DNA from: Sciurus carolinensis | Taxonomy: Eukaryota > Chordata > Mammalia > Rodentia > Sciuridae | DNA: 64,000 bases | Direction of reading: 5' to 3' | Assembly: GCF_902686445.1 (NCBI RefSeq) | Contig: NC_062219.1 | Span: forward strand, 45,473,056-45,537,055 | In this document: piece by piece, positions 11,835 to 23,029 of the stretch | Numbering within the stretch: position 1 is the stretch's first letter | Layout: each line of letters opens with the position of its first letter | Translations under genes and position numbers: made by a program | The notes under the pieces: generated by a model | The model's database searches: none | What the model was told of the DNA's origin: nothing | What the model saw: the letters and a program-made list of their open reading frames with translations, nothing else

Positions 11835-13086
11835 AAAATGATAATGACCGTTAATTGTAGCATGAGAAAATGAGAAAGAGAAGGGCAGAGAGAAAATATG
11901 AGGAGAGATAAAGTGATCTCTGTTGCAGCCCAGGAGAAATTTAAAATGGACACTTCTTTTCCTTTTCTTGGGTTTGAGACTGGTCTCCTACTGAGCATTC
12001 TGACTTCCTCCATTTACATTTCAATGTAAGCCTTGACTGAGATCTGAAAGCAGCTAACAGATTCTAGCAGAAACTTGATGCCTAGGGCATTTTAACCCTT
12101 TTTTCCTGGTTAGTAATCAATTCAGGTTTGGATGCAGAAAATTGTTAAACATTATCTCCCACTACTTGTGGAGAATGGGGCTGTTATATTATACTCCTTA
12201 CTGGGACATGCCACTGATGGTTGGGCTGGTTACTCCCTCCACACTGGCATATGTGGGACCTCGTGGCAGGAGGACTAGGTGGACTGTGCCGGGGAATGGA
12301 AGCAGAAAGAAAACGGGGTAAGTAGATGGAGAAGCAGGGGAAGACAGAAGCAGGGGCTGGAGGCGCCCGAGCCTGCAGGAAGAGCCAAGAAGCAAGAAAG
12401 AAGAGACTTGAAGATAAGGAATCCCTTTCCATAGGCCCACTTACTCACGGAAGTTGTGTGCCATTACACAAAGGAATTTTGATGGCTTTAAGCCGGGGAT
12501 CAGGCAAAGGTTCCCAGGGTTGAATCTGCCAGATTAAAGGACCCAGATCCCATGGTGGAGACTGATACACCGGAGTCTGTGGCCAGGGAGTCCCGAGGTC
12601 AGAGTAGTCGACTGGCAACGAGAAGGCAGCACATAGATGGTGTCGTCACACAAACGTCAATGCGGGGCCAGGCAAAAGCCGAGAAGAGCTGAGGACCTGA
12701 TATCAGGGTTTTCAAGTACAAGTGCGAGTGTGAGTGCGAGATGAGCCTCAACCCTGAGAGAGGCTCCGCCATAAAATTAGGAATCCACCTGGCAGATAAG
12801 ACCGACTATAGGGGCCAGGCGTAACTATAAAAGTTGTGGCTGGGAGTACCCCCCACACCTCAGTCGCCTCGAGGGTCCCGGACACTCGATGGTCACTTCT
12901 CAGGTCAGCAGAGATGTGTTTAAGTGGTCTAGAGTGGGGACTTGTCTAGGGGAACTCACCAATCTGAAGTCTGGTGTTGCATGCAAAAAGCTGAGCGTCT
13001 AGGCGAATGAAAGGTGGGGTCGTGTCCGGGGGCACTGGGGCGTCGGATGGGGTTCCACTTGCTTTAGAGGCAGTGGAAGGACCCAT
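11835..13086 (-). other. Provirus A leader/gag-side interior, non-coding
   Basis: Lies between the inserted L1 and the primer site, corresponding to the leader and gag 5' region of the provirus. No intact gag frame with a matrix or capsid signature was seen on the minus strand. Tandem 'gtgcgagtgtgagtgcgag' occurs near 12720. Confidence 0.5.
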
Positions 13087-13103
13087 CCCGAGTCACGGCA
13101 CCA
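13087..13103 (-). other. Primer-binding site, tRNA-His type
   Basis: On the minus strand TGGTGCCGTGACTCGGG, one base after the 5' LTR end. It complements the 3' end of tRNA-His (known for RTVL-H/HERV-H-like elements). Confidence 0.75.
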
Positions 13104-13104
13104 A

Positions 13105-13489
13105 TGTAAGGAATCCCACGAAAACCACGCCGGACACGGGCAATCACACAAGGGAGTTTATTAAGCAAACAGAGTCTCCCTGCAGGGTAAGAGAGAAAAT
13201 GAGAGGAAAAGAAAGGGAAAGAGAAAGGGTGCGCACTAGAGAGAGTGTGAAAAGCGAGGAGGAGAAAGAGAGTGAGTAGGAGAGAAAAAGCAAGAGAAAA
13301 GATGGTGGGGTAGCTACTGTGAAGCAGTTGAATTCTGCCAGGCTAACAGGGGACCAATAATGGAGAAGGATACTTGCAAGCTGACTGATGAACCAATAGT
13401 TAGCTAAGATGTTCACAGACTGACAGTAGTTGGGAGGCAGGAAAATGGCTGCAACGGAAAGGGCGGGGAGAGCAGCTTTGTACATTACA
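13105..13489 (-). repeat. 5' LTR of provirus A
   Basis: TG...CA bounded, colinear with 5013-5392, AATAAA on the minus strand near 13158. Followed by target copy CTTA (13490-13493). Confidence 0.85.
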
Positions 13490-13616
13490 CTTATAACCTC
13501 TTGTTATGGTTTTTGGTGTCAGGTCTTCAAGGAATTCTTCTATCAAGACAACAAGCACATGTTAAGTAAGTACTATTGAGGAAACAGGTGAGACACAACC
13601 ATGAATAAGGCATTGC

Positions 13617-13800
13617 CATGGGTTCAGTTATGGCTCCTCAAAATTCATGTTTTAAAGTCTCTCCTTTCTCCCAGTACCTCATAATGTGACTGTATTTGAA
13701 GAAATGATATTTAAAGATGTGATTAAGGTTAAATGAGGCCATTTAGATGAGTCCTAATTTAATATGACTGACCATACCTGAGTGCACCCTTTTCCTTCAC
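13617..13800 (+). repeat. MLT1-like MaLR LTR fragment
   Basis: 'cctcaaaattcatgttttaaagtc', 'ataatgtgactgtatttg' and 'gattaaggttaaatgaggcc' follow the order seen in MLT1-type LTRs. Confidence 0.6.
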
Positions 13801-13814
13801 TGTAGAAAATATGC

Positions 13815-13935
13815 CTGTATTAGTTTTCTAGAGCTACAGTATAAATGACTTAAATAACATAAGGTATCTCAGTTCTGGAAGTCAGAAGTCCAAGATCAGA
13901 GTGGCAGTAACCATTACTCCATAGGGATAGAAGTG
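13815..13935 (-). repeat. MLT1-like MaLR LTR end, antisense
   Basis: 'tgtattagttttctagagct...cagttctggaagtcagaagtccaagatca' is the reverse complement of the common MaLR 3' end. Confidence 0.6.
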
Positions 13936-13949
13936 GCACATGGGCAGCT

Positions 13950-14040
13950 GTGGCTGTAGCTTAGTGACAGAGCACTTGCCTAGCATCTGGCATGCACAAG
14001 GCCCTGGGTTCATCCCTGCCACTGTGGGGGGAAAAAAAAG
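13950..14040 (+). repeat. ID-type SINE with A-rich tail
   Basis: 'ggctgtagcttagtgacagagcacttgcctagc...caaggccctgggttca' followed by 'ggggggaaaaaaaag'. Confidence 0.75.
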
Positions 14041-16590
14041 TACAAAGGAAAGAGAGTTTACCTGTAGCTGAGGAAATCTTACACAGCTCCATGCAGGGAG
14101 TGATTTTGAGAAGAGCCCTTATGAGATGAAGGACTAACAGTCCAGGAAGTAACAAGAATGGAGCCCAGAGGAAATCACAGAACCTTTTAGCAGAAAACAA
14201 TACCATTTAACAAGTTCTAAACTTAGTTGGAGCTCCAAAAAGTTGGAATCAAAGGAACTAACAAGTATCTATTTGTTCAAAAATAAAGTTCCAGACCATT
14301 TTCATAGGACTTCCAAAGGAAGTAGCAAAAACCAATTTTGCAACAATTTGGCACCTTACACAGTTGGAGTATGTACAGAATATTAGAATCTATGTATAAG
14401 AGATTATTGTACATGAGAGATTAGAAACCTGACAGATAATTTCTTTCCACTTGGAAGTATTTTCCTTTCACCACTAGACAATTAAAGGGGTTTTAAGATA
14501 CCATTCAGAGATGTGGATTTTGTGGAAACAAGAGGCTGCAGCCAGAAGCATTATTGGAAAATACTAAATATTTAGTATTCTCTGTGACTATATTATTACA
14601 ATGGGAATGGAGTTTTTGGGGAAGAAAGATGCTTGTGTTGCATTTCTGAGGGCCAGAGGTAACTACAAGGAGAGAGAGCCAATCTGCCCAAGGGCCTTGC
14701 CTGGAGTGGACTGTGACCCTAACAGGATTAGACCACCAAGTCCTGGGGCTGAGAGAGGACACTGAGCATAGCAGAATGCATCCCCTGCATCAGGAGAAAT
14801 ATGGGAACTCAATAGACCTGCAAAGATACTGCAAGAGAAAAATCAACTTTAAACTTCTTCTGCCTGGAGGAACCAGTGTCAGGTCATATTGCTGCCGGAC
14901 AGGTTGAACTTTTCCTTCTCTCACCCTTACGTCCCTGGTGTCCTTTTGTGAAGATCTAGGAGTAGATTCATGAGCAAAGACTGGGCAGAAACATATTCAG
15001 AAGCTCAGTATATTGTGAGGAAGTCAACCACACCCTCTGTTCCCACTATGTCCTCCTATAGCCTGATCTGGGGTAGAGAGGCTTTATGAAGTTTAGAGTT
15101 CTGTTATATATGACTGCACAGTTTACTTAAAGAAATGAGGCTATCCTTAAGACTATTGTGACCAGAGGACTTTAATCTTCAATGAGTGAGTAGCTAAACT
15201 ATGGCCTGCCTGAAACTTCACTGAGGACAAGGAGATGGGCCCAAAGCAGGTTGAAGAGGCTGTGACTGGGAAGAACTAGGTGTTTTCTTATTGTGTCCAG
15301 ATACTCACTCAGTGAAATGGTTGCAGTAGCTTAGTTTGGCACAGAAAGCAAAAACAGAAACAATAGGAAATACTGCTTTAAAAGTTGTAAAGCTATATGC
15401 ATTTATTCTGGAAGCCACATGAAGAATTCAAGAAGGGGTGAAGAGAGTGAAATTCCCAGTGTGTCAGGCAGGCTAATATGGAGATAAGCCACAGGGAGCA
15501 CAGAAGAGGAAATGTACAGCAGCCCCCACCACAGGGACATTTTTGTGCCAGATGCCCCAACTTCCAAGTTTCTAGGACACAATTATAACCTCTGGACTAA
15601 TGTAGCCGGACTATAATCCAAAGAATCTATTTAGGTTATTTTCTCCCAATAGTGGCAAAATAGTTTTCTCTATCCCTAGCTAGGTTTGTGTTTGACTTAA
15701 AGTTCACAGACTTAAAGTTCACAGCAGAACTTCAGTTTTGTTGAAAGTTGATGCTTTATTCTTTAAGAGATATGAGACGTGTTATATATACACATACGAT
15801 TTATATGTATGGGTATGAAAACATCATATAGCAAAGCAAAAGAATGATTAGTTCAAAAGTAGTTCAAAAGTCAGTTCAGTTGTCACTTCTAGGAATAGGG
15901 AACCGTCTACAATGGTGAGGGGTAATGCTATAGGTGCAGTGGGTTTGGGTGAGGTTAATGGATAGAACAAAGTTTCAAATATAATACATAATACAATCAA
16001 GGCCTAAGGGGAAGAATTAATATTTGAGATTAGCAGAGAGACTTTATCTTTTAGATTCAGGAATAAAAGGATGTATTTAAAATTGTGAATATAAGGAGAA
16101 AATACAAGAATTCACATTAATCATTTCAGTAAAGTGGAATAAAGGTCATCTTCTAAGAGTCTGGGAAAACAGTGAGGGGTGTGTATAGGCTCCAGGGTCT
16201 GGAACATGGTTGCTGGTCAGTAAATTTGTGTTGAATGAATGCTGAATGAGGGAAAAAATTGGAATAAACACTGTAGGTCATTTGCTAGGAAGTAAACCAT
16301 GAAAGAATATAAGAATAAAAGAATACTTGGATGGCTTTGTGGGTTCAACTGAGGTTAGGTAGCATGAATCTATTGTAGTAAAGCCAATTGGCAACCCACA
16401 AATTCTAGAGAAGAAAGAAAATGGTGGACTTGGGAAGGCAGGGGGTGGGAAGGGGGCGGTGTTCTGGGGGTTAGTGAAAGCATAATTGAAATAGTCATAG
16501 GCCCAGGATGGCTAAAGAGTGAAATGAAGCAAGGAGGGAAACGAAACTAGCCTAGGAGAAATGAGGAGAGCCAAGGGACTGAAGTTCCTT
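14041..16590. other. No gene recognised; small local duplications and L2-like bit
   Basis: No supported coding region. A 15-bp unit 'acttaaagttcacag' is tandemly duplicated at 15695-15724. A short stretch at 16195-16250 ('gctggtcagtaaatttgtgttgaatgaatg') resembles the L2 3' end. A G-rich patch lies at 16436-16462. The rest looks like old unique sequence. Confidence 0.35.
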
Positions 16591-16599
16591 CTACTGAAG

Positions 16600-17880
16600 T
16601 TAGTCTCTCTAGTGCTTCATTACTGTTACCATATAAACTTGCTATCGTTTCTCTTATCTTCTAACAAAACAAAATAAGACAAAGCTTTTCTCTTAATCTC
16701 ATGCCAGCTACTGCCTAGGTTCTCTACTCTTCTTTGTAGTGGAAATTCTTGAGAGTTTCCTAATTCACACCCCCGCTCCTTCTCTCCTAAGCCTACTTCA
16801 ATGAGATATCTCTCCACTGATAATGCCACTGAAGCCACCCTGGTCAGGGTCATCACTGATGCTCAGTTTGCTAAATACAATGATCAATTTTATCAGATTT
16901 ATCAGTAGCATTAGATAAAGCTGCTCACTTCCTCAATTTCTTCACTTGGCTTCTAGGTCACCCTCCCCTGGATTTTTCTCTTATCTGAGTGTTCCTTTTT
17001 TCTCCTTTGCTGGTTCCTCTTCTTCTCCCTGACCTTTTAGTCTTGAAGTATCCTAAGGCTAAATCTTTGCTCCTCTTCTCTCTACTATCTCTTTCACTCC
17101 ATCCCATGATATTTATACATCCCAAATGTGTATCTTCAGGCCAGAACTCTCTCCTGAGATTCAGACTTGCATCTCCTGTTTTTCAATATAACTGGCATCT
17201 CAAATTCCAACTGTCCAAAATAGAACTTCTGATTATCTCATCTTGCCCTGCCCTCTTATCTGCTTCTCCCATAGTCTCCCACTTCTCAACTGATGGTTAC
17301 TCTGTCCTTCCACAGGGAAGGAAAAGCCAAATGTCTTAGTGTCACCTTAACTCCTTTCTCTGCCACTCCACAGCCAATCAGTTGGCACCTTTGGTTGGTA
17401 CCTTCAAATATATCTGGAATCCAACCAATCCTCACTATAACATTGCCTTGACTCTAAGCCATCTTATTTCATCTAGATAATAGAGCAGAAGAACCAGAGT
17501 AGTTTTGTAACAGGCCTTCTTGCTTAAACTGTTTCACTTCCCATTAATTTCTCCCAATTCAATTTATTCTCAGTAACACAAAGATATTGATATTCCTCTG
17601 TTCCTAGAACCCCAATAGCTTCTCATTGCACTCAGTAAAAGCTCAAGTTCCTCCATTGACCTCCAGGGTCCTCCACAAATCTGTTCTCTATTATTCCATG
17701 AAACACATCTTTTCCACTCTCTCTGTCACTCTGCTCCTGCCATTGTCCTTCTTGCTATTCCTAGGACACACTAGGCCTGATGCTGATTTGGGGCCTTTGC
17801 AGTGGTTGTTCATGGCTGCAAATGTTTTTCTGTATACATCCTTCATTCATGTCTTTGTTCAACTGCCAATGGTTAATTTA
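16600..17880 (+). repeat. L2 LINE, long decayed copy including RT region
   Basis: Sense-strand L2 signatures in order: 'gccaccctggtcagggtcatcactgatg', 'cttcacttggcttctaggtcacc', 'ctccttt-gctggttcctcttc', 'ccaactgtccaaaatagaacttctgattatc', 'ctcaactgatggttactctgtccttcca', 'ttgcactcagtaaaagctcaag', 'cctgatgctgatttggggcctttgcagtgg'. The 116-codon frame at 16989-17339 is the residue of its reverse transcriptase (SKIELLI, STDGYSVLPQ) and not an independent gene. Confidence 0.7.
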
Positions 17881-18204
17881 AAATCGAGCCAGGGATATGC
17901 TGCTAAATGTTTATCAGCTGCCTATCTGAGAGAAAAAAAAAAAGCCACACTGTTAGCATTTGCCAAGTTCCATGGAATAAATATTTGGCAATTTTAAGCT
18001 ACTAAGAAAATGTCACCAAATTGGCACTGCTGAACATGGAGTTGGGAAGAGATGCCACAGTCAGCTCACGGAAGCCAGTGCAAGACAGGTGTAGACACCA
18101 CTAACTCTAACCACTCCCAGCTCCTCCTCCCTATTAATGTCACCAGCACAAATCACCTCTCATTGGCTAACATAATAGGTTGATTTATTATGCACCTCCT
18201 TCCC
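17881..18204. other. Unannotated, no gene seen
   Basis: Between two L2 pieces; no clear repeat or frame. Confidence 0.3.
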
Positions 18205-18303
18205 CACCAGACTCCCAGGGATATTTGTTTGTTCATTTGCTGATGTAAGATCAGTACCTGGCACAGAGCAGGTTCCTAATACATAGTTATTAAATGAGTG
18301 AAT
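18205..18303 (+). repeat. L2 3' end
   Basis: 'gtacctggcacagagcaggttcctaatacatagttattaaatgagtgaatgag' matches the form of the L2 3' end. Confidence 0.65.
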
Positions 18304-19142
18304 GAGTTTCCTAGCAAGGGCCATATAGTGTGGAGAGAGTATCCATGAGTTAATAGGAGAACATATAAGGCAAAGAGCTGTGGTGCAATTAAAAGATTTG
18401 AGAGGAATCTGAATAGGACTGAAGAATGAAGTGCAATAACTGCCTTTGGCTCTGAAGACCTGGTGACACTGAGGAGTTCTGAGCAGCTGCCCCTTTTGGT
18501 GATTTTAGGACCAACCTCTTTCCTTAGCAGTAATGTCAGAGAACCTGATTAGAGCCTTAGGGCTTCCTGAGGTTGAATAATAGTCCATTGTTTTGAAGGT
18601 CTATCTTTAACAAAGAACATTATTGCAGAATATGTCATTACTATCACTTTGGATTAAAGAAATAATGTTCACTGAAAGTGAACAAATGGTATTTATATGT
18701 GGGCATGTACTAAAGAGAGGGAGAGAATTCTTGGTTTAGGAAATTCTCTGCAGTCACTTTTCTTTGAATAATCTTCAGTGAAGTCTTTTTTCTTTCAGGG
18801 AATGTGTCAATGTGACACATTCTTTATACATTGATCTGGGGTCTTGAACATCTGAATCCTTCCCTTCTCAAACTCAACCATGCCCTCCTATAACTCAACC
18901 ATTCCATCCATACTGAAACTTCTAAAGAGACTTTTTTCCTAACATGCGGCCGAAGAGCCTTTCTTCTCTATACATTCATTGCCATAGGGCCATGCCAGTG
19001 AGTTTGTTGTTTTTATGAGTTCAGAGCCTAAGCATTAATTGCCCTTTCTGAAGCTCAATGTCACAGTTCTCACACTTGGATATAACAGCCTCTGCTTATA
19101 CTGCCCTTGGTTTGAAAGCCATTTAACACTTTCACAGCATTC
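18304..19142. other. Unannotated, contains a perfect hairpin
   Basis: No coding signal. At 18800-18822 a perfect 10-bp inverted repeat with a 3-nt loop occurs. Confidence 0.35.
18800..18822. repeat. Perfect inverted repeat (10-bp arms, 3-nt loop)
   Basis: GAATGTGTCA - ATG - TGACACATTC. No U-run follows and no promoter is visible, so no function is claimed. Confidence 0.9.
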
Positions 19143-19152
19143 TCAAGTCTTT

Positions 19153-19552
19153 TTTTTTTTTTTTTTATTGTAAACAAATGGGATACATGTTGTTTCTCTG
19201 TCTGTACATGGCGTAAAGGCATACCATTTGTGTAATCATAAATTTACATAGGGTAATGTTGTTTGATTCATTCTGCCATTTTTTCCCTTCCCCCCTCCCC
19301 TCCCACCCTTCCCCTCCATCTATACAGTCCTTCCTTCCTCCATTCCTGCCCCCCTCCCTAAACCCAACTCCAACCCCAACACTAACCCTTCCCACCCCCC
19401 ATTATGTGTCATCATCCACTTATTAGCGATATCATTCTTCCTTTGGTTTTTTGAGATTGGCTTATCTCACTTAGCATGATATTCTCCAGTTTCATCCATT
19501 TGCCTGCAAATGCCATAATTTTATCGTTCTTTATGGCTGAGTAATATTCCAT
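19153..19552 (-). mobile_element. 5'-truncated L1 3' end with target duplication
   Basis: Starts with a T-run (reverse of the A tail), 'ttattgtaaacaaatgggatacatgttg', then L1 3' UTR and the ORF2 end ('gagtaatattccatt'). Flanked by TCAAGTCTTT at 19143-19152 and 19553-19562. Same family as the L1 ending at 22684. Confidence 0.85.
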
Positions 19553-19600
19553 TCAAGTCTTTATAAACACATTTCCAATGAATATTATTGGCATCAGATC

Positions 19601-19930
19601 TGCCATTTTGCTGCTACCAGTATTCTTCCCCCACCCTCATTTTACAACCTAGATTGCTAGCCCGCAAACTTCCTAGTCAGTCATTGGTTCAGATTGTTAG
19701 CCTGTGAACTTCCTTGCCAGTCATTGGTCCAATTGCTATTAGCCTGAGAAATTCCACTACTTAAGAATAGCTCCCCCACCTTTCTATCTCTCTCTCTCTC
19801 TCTCTCATTCACTCTCACTCTTGCTCTCATTTTCTCTCCCTCTCAGCCTGCGGGAAGACACTTTGCCTCTCCACTTAATAAAATCTCTTGCGTGAGTTCC
19901 CGTGTCTGGAGTGGTCTCTGGGTGCTTTCA
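19601..19930 (+). repeat. Solo LTR related to provirus A LTRs
   Basis: TG at 19601, ends ...gctttca at 19930. It shares with provirus A LTRs the repeated 'cattggt' units, CT-rich block, 'agcctgcgggaagac' and 'ttaataaaatctcttgcgtga' (poly(A) signal), and 'cccgtgtctgg-gtggt'. Flanks gatc/gata match 3 of 4, so the boundaries are probable. Orientation is opposite to provirus A. Confidence 0.65.
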
Positions 19931-20031
19931 GATATTATTCTCATTTAATCCATTTCTCCAAAGAACATCTTTCATTAATAACCTAAATGTTAAGTGCTTT
20001 TTGATATTTTCCTCTAGTGTTCCAGAAACCT

Positions 20032-20481
20032 TGATCCTTGTCCCCAATGCCAATCCAATACTGAGGACATGGTTTTGAGAAAAAGGAGAAAGAAGGTTTA
20101 TTGCTTTGCTTGCAAAGGAGTCTGTCTCAGAGTCTGTGATTCTACCCATCAGCAGGAACAGGGGACTTTTAAAGAGGTGGTTAAAAAGCTATATTCCACG
20201 TGTTCCCTGTTAATTTGGGAGATAGTCATTTCTGAGATTTTCTGGTACCATCCCCAAAGACTAAATTACTTCATTCCTATGGTGGGTGTGTATTCAGGGA
20301 CAACTAAATCTGACTAAAATGGGGAAGAAAGGTAATCTTGTTTCCTCTGAGATTAGGGAGGGGAAGAGATTAGGGAGGAACAGGGAGAGAGAAGAGAAAG
20401 AAACATGTCCATTTAAAAAATAAGTTGCAGTGGCAGAGAAGCAAGCTTTATATTCAAAGCATAAAATGATCAACTATTACA
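20032..20481 (-). repeat. 3' LTR of provirus B
   Basis: TGATCCTTG...ACTATTACA; minus-strand AATAAA at 20097-20102; aligned with 37810-38258 over the 'ccacgtgttc', 'gggagatagtcatttctgag' and 'ccatttaaaaaataagttgcagtg' blocks. Confidence 0.75.
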
Positions 20482-21011
20482 TTTCCCCACTGTTCATTTT
20501 TATATTCCATTTCTATGGAAAAATGGGTGATGATATGTTCAAACTGCTTCCTCTTGAGAGGGGGCAAAGTTGGGGCGGAAGTAACCTAAAGTCCTTGTTC
20601 TCTCATAGGTGGGGCAATTAAGGGCATTCAGCATCAGAGTAGTCCAGAGGTCCACAGTGGCAGATGGCAGGTGACTGGACAAGGCATACAGAGGGCAGGG
20701 ATAATGCTAAAACAACAACAAAGACAGCAAAGCATTACTTTTGTGTAAATAATCAGCACAAAAATAATCAGTATTTCAGTCGGTCTCTGAAAACCATAAG
20801 GAGAGTTACTCATAATCTTATCAGTGAAAAACAGTTTATCAATGTAGGAGGTTAGGAAGATTTGTAGGTCTGTGAAATCAGACTCAAATTAACTCAGGAA
20901 AAATTTGTGAGTCTTGTGATCATTATTATTAGGCACTTTTACACAAGAATCCTTCCTTAATAGCCTCCAGGTTTACTTACATTTAGTAGGACTGATACAA
21001 GTGTACATCTT

Positions 21012-21315
21012 TGTTAGGTCAGAATTTGGGCGACTATATGATGGAGAGCAGAGCAACTGAGGCAAAGGGCAGCGAGTCACATGGTGACCAAACGGGCAGG
21101 AAAACTCCACTGACCCTTACATCCAACTGTCACTCAGCAGGAACCCTGCCCATTCATGGCAGCCAGGGCCATGTGCAATTTTCTCTGGCTCCCTACCCTG
21201 ACCTGTACCCCTGGGGGCTGGGAATTTCACCCAAGAGCCAAATTCCAATAAAGCTTGCTTTGGTTACTTTCTGTCCAATTTTATTTGGCCACTAACCGTA
21301 CCCCCAGAGTGAACA
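21012..21315 (+). repeat. Solo LTR with perfect 5-bp target duplication
   Basis: TGTTAGGTC...GTGAACA, 304 bp, flanked by ATCTT (21007-21011 and 21316-21320). It contains 'ccaataaagcttgctttgg' (poly(A) signal at about 21247). The provirus A interior lacks it at the matching place, so it inserted into provirus B. Family unnamed. The 94-codon frame inside it is not a gene. Confidence 0.85.
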
Positions 21316-21330
21316 ATCTTAAGCTACATT

Positions 21331-21355
21331 AAAATAAATAAATAAATAAATAAAT
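21331..21355. repeat. (AAAT)n microsatellite
   Basis: Six to seven units of aaat/taaa immediately after the solo LTR. Confidence 0.9.
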
Positions 21356-21608
21356 TTTCCATTTAAATACCCATGTAGGACTGTGCATTTAGGCTATCCT
21401 CTCCTGCCAGGTGTTTAAGACTAAGTTGATCAAAACTGACCTTGTGCCTATCTATTCTTAAGAGTCAACTGAGATTCCTCAGAAATCACTCTTGGGGACA
21501 CGTGTGAAGCCTCTTGGTTCCTTTAGCTTTCCTGTACCAGTGGTGCCACTTGCCAGGATGGGTCAGGGTCTGGCTGACCACATGTGGCTTCTCTTGGAAG
21601 CATCAGGG

Positions 21609-21650
21609 ACATTTCCATCTCCAATGACCCTCCTCTTTGCAGAATGTGCA
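21609..21650 (-). pseudogene. gag nucleocapsid zinc knuckle remnant of provirus B
   Basis: On the minus strand the frame reads C-TF-C-KEEG-H-WRWK-C, a C-X2-C-X4-H-X4-C knuckle as in gammaretroviral nucleocapsid (a single box). Upstream, in a neighbouring frame, is DLLISKIERILENRK, a helical basic stretch. Neither lies in a long open frame. This is the best coding clue to the class of proviruses A and B. Confidence 0.55.
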
Positions 21651-23029
21651 GTGGTTGGCTTCCTGTTTTCTAGGATCCTCTCAATCTTGCTGATCAGCAG
21701 ATCGGGTGCCTCACCAGAGCTGCAGGGCCCAGAGAAGGGTCCCGTTGTTCTCTATATCCTGGCTGATCTAAGAGGTTAAGGGCCAAAATGTTGGTTGCTT
21801 TTTTTCTTGACCCTTTTACTTGCTTGGCTTTGGTCTACAAAATTTTGGTTTTAAACACTCAGCAAGTCATTTTCACCTGTTCTGAAGTGGGAGTAACAGG
21901 TAATAACTTCAATATCTGTAATTTTACAAATACTCCTTTCATTTAATTGGGGTTAGTGTTAGTAGTGGAAGTCAGCATTATATACTATCTGTCCTGTAGG
22001 TAATGGCTTATTATCTCAAATTAACCAAGATTAGTTTGTTTTTTCTTTTTAGAAGCAGTACCTCTGTAAAACACTAACAGGCAACAGTTATAGTTTATAA
22101 GGAAAATACAAAATGAAATTAACAGAGCCAAAAAAAAATCAGTTTGTGTAATAGCTATGAACCAAGAAAAATAACTTTTAGGATCTTGAACCTTTAGTAT
22201 TATATTTCCTATCTGAGATCACAGTAATCTTTACAACAAAATTAATCTTTTGAACACAACTTTAAATGAGAGGACGTCTAGCCTATTTTGGAGTCATTCT
22301 AACATGGAGTAAGGTGGGAGGCAGAGCCTTATTTCAGGTAAGGTTGGGGCTCTTAACAACTAACACAATACAACATTACACCTGGAACATAAATGAAAGA
22401 AAGGCTTAGAAGGTTTTGACTTTTTGTGGAAAAAGTGGCAGAATGCTTCTGTGTTTTACAGTGTCACCTTTTAACAGATCAGGATCTCCTTATCTTCCAA
22501 AAATGCATTTAAATTCCAATTCCAGTGTGAACAGTAACACAAAATTGTATGTGTAACTTATTTAACAACAGGTTACTTTATCCAGCTATAAAACATCAAG
22601 TGACATGAATAAATACCAGCCAAATTTGTTATATTTATACAAATTCAAGACTTTTGCTACAGATAGTTTTAGGTTTTTTAAATTTATTTTTTATTTTAAT
22701 TTATTTTTATTGTAAACAAATGGGATACATGTTGTTTCTGTTTGTACATGGAGTAACTGCATACCATTTGTGTAATCATACATTTACCTAGGGTAATGAT
22801 ATTTGATTCATCCTGTTATTTTTTTCCTCCCCTCCACCCCTCCCACCCTTCTTTTCCCTCTATACAGTCCCCCCTTCCTCCATTATTGCCCCCCTCCTAA
22901 CCCCCATTATGTGTCATCATTCGCTTATCAGCAAGATCATTCGTCCTTTGGTTTTTTTGAGATTGACTTATCACACTTAGCATGATATTCTCCAATTTCG
23001 TCCATTTGCCTGCAAATGCCATAATTTTA

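Larger units (their letters stand above)
5013..13489 (-). mobile_element. Provirus A: class I-like endogenous retrovirus, defective
   Basis: A two-LTR provirus on the minus strand. Direct 380-385 bp LTRs begin TG and end CA (5' LTR 13105-13489, 3' LTR 5013-5392). The 4-bp duplication CTTA flanks it (5009-5012 and 13490-13493). A primer site matching the 3' end of tRNA-His sits next to the 5' LTR, and a polypurine tract abuts the 3' LTR. The interior is about 4.7 kb without the inserted L1 and has no intact gene. A degenerate gag nucleocapsid-like stretch lies at 6502-6723, and only about 1.1 kb separates it from the polypurine tract, so pol and most of env are missing. The His primer site and gamma-like nucleocapsid suggest class I (ERV1), which is inference. 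By eye the LTRs differ by roughly 6% plus indels. Provirus B is a relative. Confidence 0.85.

Noticed and set aside
17626..17997. 123-codon plus frame with hydrophobic N-terminal part
   Set aside because: Lies in the L2 3' region, and its text follows reversed-decay L2 phrases; not an independent membrane protein.
22684..22700. Target-site duplication of the nested L1
   Set aside because: Left and right flanks share only short words such as 'agtttt'; not convincing enough to annotate.
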